Source of the DNA: Bacteroidales bacterium
GTDB taxonomy: Bacteria > Bacteroidota > Bacteroidia > Bacteroidales > UBA7960
Assembly: GCA_007132395.1 (NCBI GenBank)
Contig: SLOR01000235.1
Location: forward strand, 1 to 7,345
Direction of reading: 5' to 3'
Length of the DNA stretch: 7,345 nucleotides
The notes under the pieces are model-generated. The model searched no databases and was not told where the DNA came from. It worked only from the letters and a program-made list of their open reading frames with translations. This document shows positions 7,202 through 7,345 of the stretch, piece by piece. Both the position numbers and the translations under genes were made by a program. How positions within the stretch are numbered: position 1 is the stretch's first letter; each line of letters starts with the position of its first letter.

Positions 7202-7345
7202 TTAGTCGTTTCGCTTGAAGCGTCCTTCCCGCCATGCTTTGAAAAACTCGGCCCAGGCAAATGGGTTGAAAATATTCAGTGGTGGGCTCTGCCCCGCGTA
7301 GTAGAGTCTCTGGGCTCGCTGGTCGCTCATGTAACGATAGTTGGA
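7202..7345 (-). CDS. C-terminal end of an unidentified protein, cut by the window edge
   Basis: The minus strand is open from the window edge to a TAA at 7202-7204, giving 47 residues. The tail is rich in aromatic and basic residues (NPFAWAEFFKAWREGR at 27-42, then FKRND). Codon use and the Arg/Trp/Phe-rich composition look like a real protein end, but I do not recognise the family. It could be the end of an amphipathic or membrane-associated enzyme, but this is speculation. It precedes the TonB-receptor gene on the same strand with a 132-base gap, in which I see neither a strong terminator nor a clear promoter, so co-transcription is possible but unproven. Confidence 0.55.
   Translation of the reverse strand, partial: SNYRYMSDQRAQRLYYAGQSPPLNIFNPFAWAEFFKAWREGRFKRND

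Overview
The window reads as a stretch of chromosome from a member of the Bacteroidota. Three things support this. There is a TonB-dependent receptor with an N-terminal carboxypeptidase-regulatory-like domain, a layout typical of that phylum. The start codons are preceded by AT-rich leaders without clear Shine-Dalgarno sequences. A TAnnTTTG-type -7 promoter element lies in front of one gene. The DUF2148 iron-sulfur protein hints at an anaerobic or microaerobic lifestyle, but this is inference. No insertion sequence, CRISPR array, tRNA, rRNA or phage gene is visible.

Left part, plus strand (1-2424): three separate single-gene units, each closed by an intrinsic terminator. The first is a short DnaB-type RecA-fold ATPase without the DnaB N-terminal domain and with altered subunit-interface residues. 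The second is a DUF2148 ferredoxin-like protein with four clustered cysteines. The third, after a 320-base AT-rich gap, is a divergent thiol peroxidase (Tpx) with its own promoter. Its peroxidatic and resolving cysteines are intact, but the normally invariant active-site proline is threonine.

Right part, minus strand (2443-7345): dnaK, convergent with tpx across a shared bidirectional terminator; then an 815-residue TonB-dependent outer-membrane receptor transcribed toward dnaK; then the C-terminal end of an unidentified gene that runs off the right edge. dnaK is complete and is not followed by dnaJ or grpE.

The genes do not form one pathway. Stress defence is a loose theme (Tpx against peroxides, DnaK for protein folding, a redox-type Fe-S protein), but the terminators and opposed strands argue for independent transcription. 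I see no convincing new multi-gene system. The points most worth a second look are the degenerate stand-alone DnaB-like ATPase and the Pro-to-Thr change in the Tpx active site.
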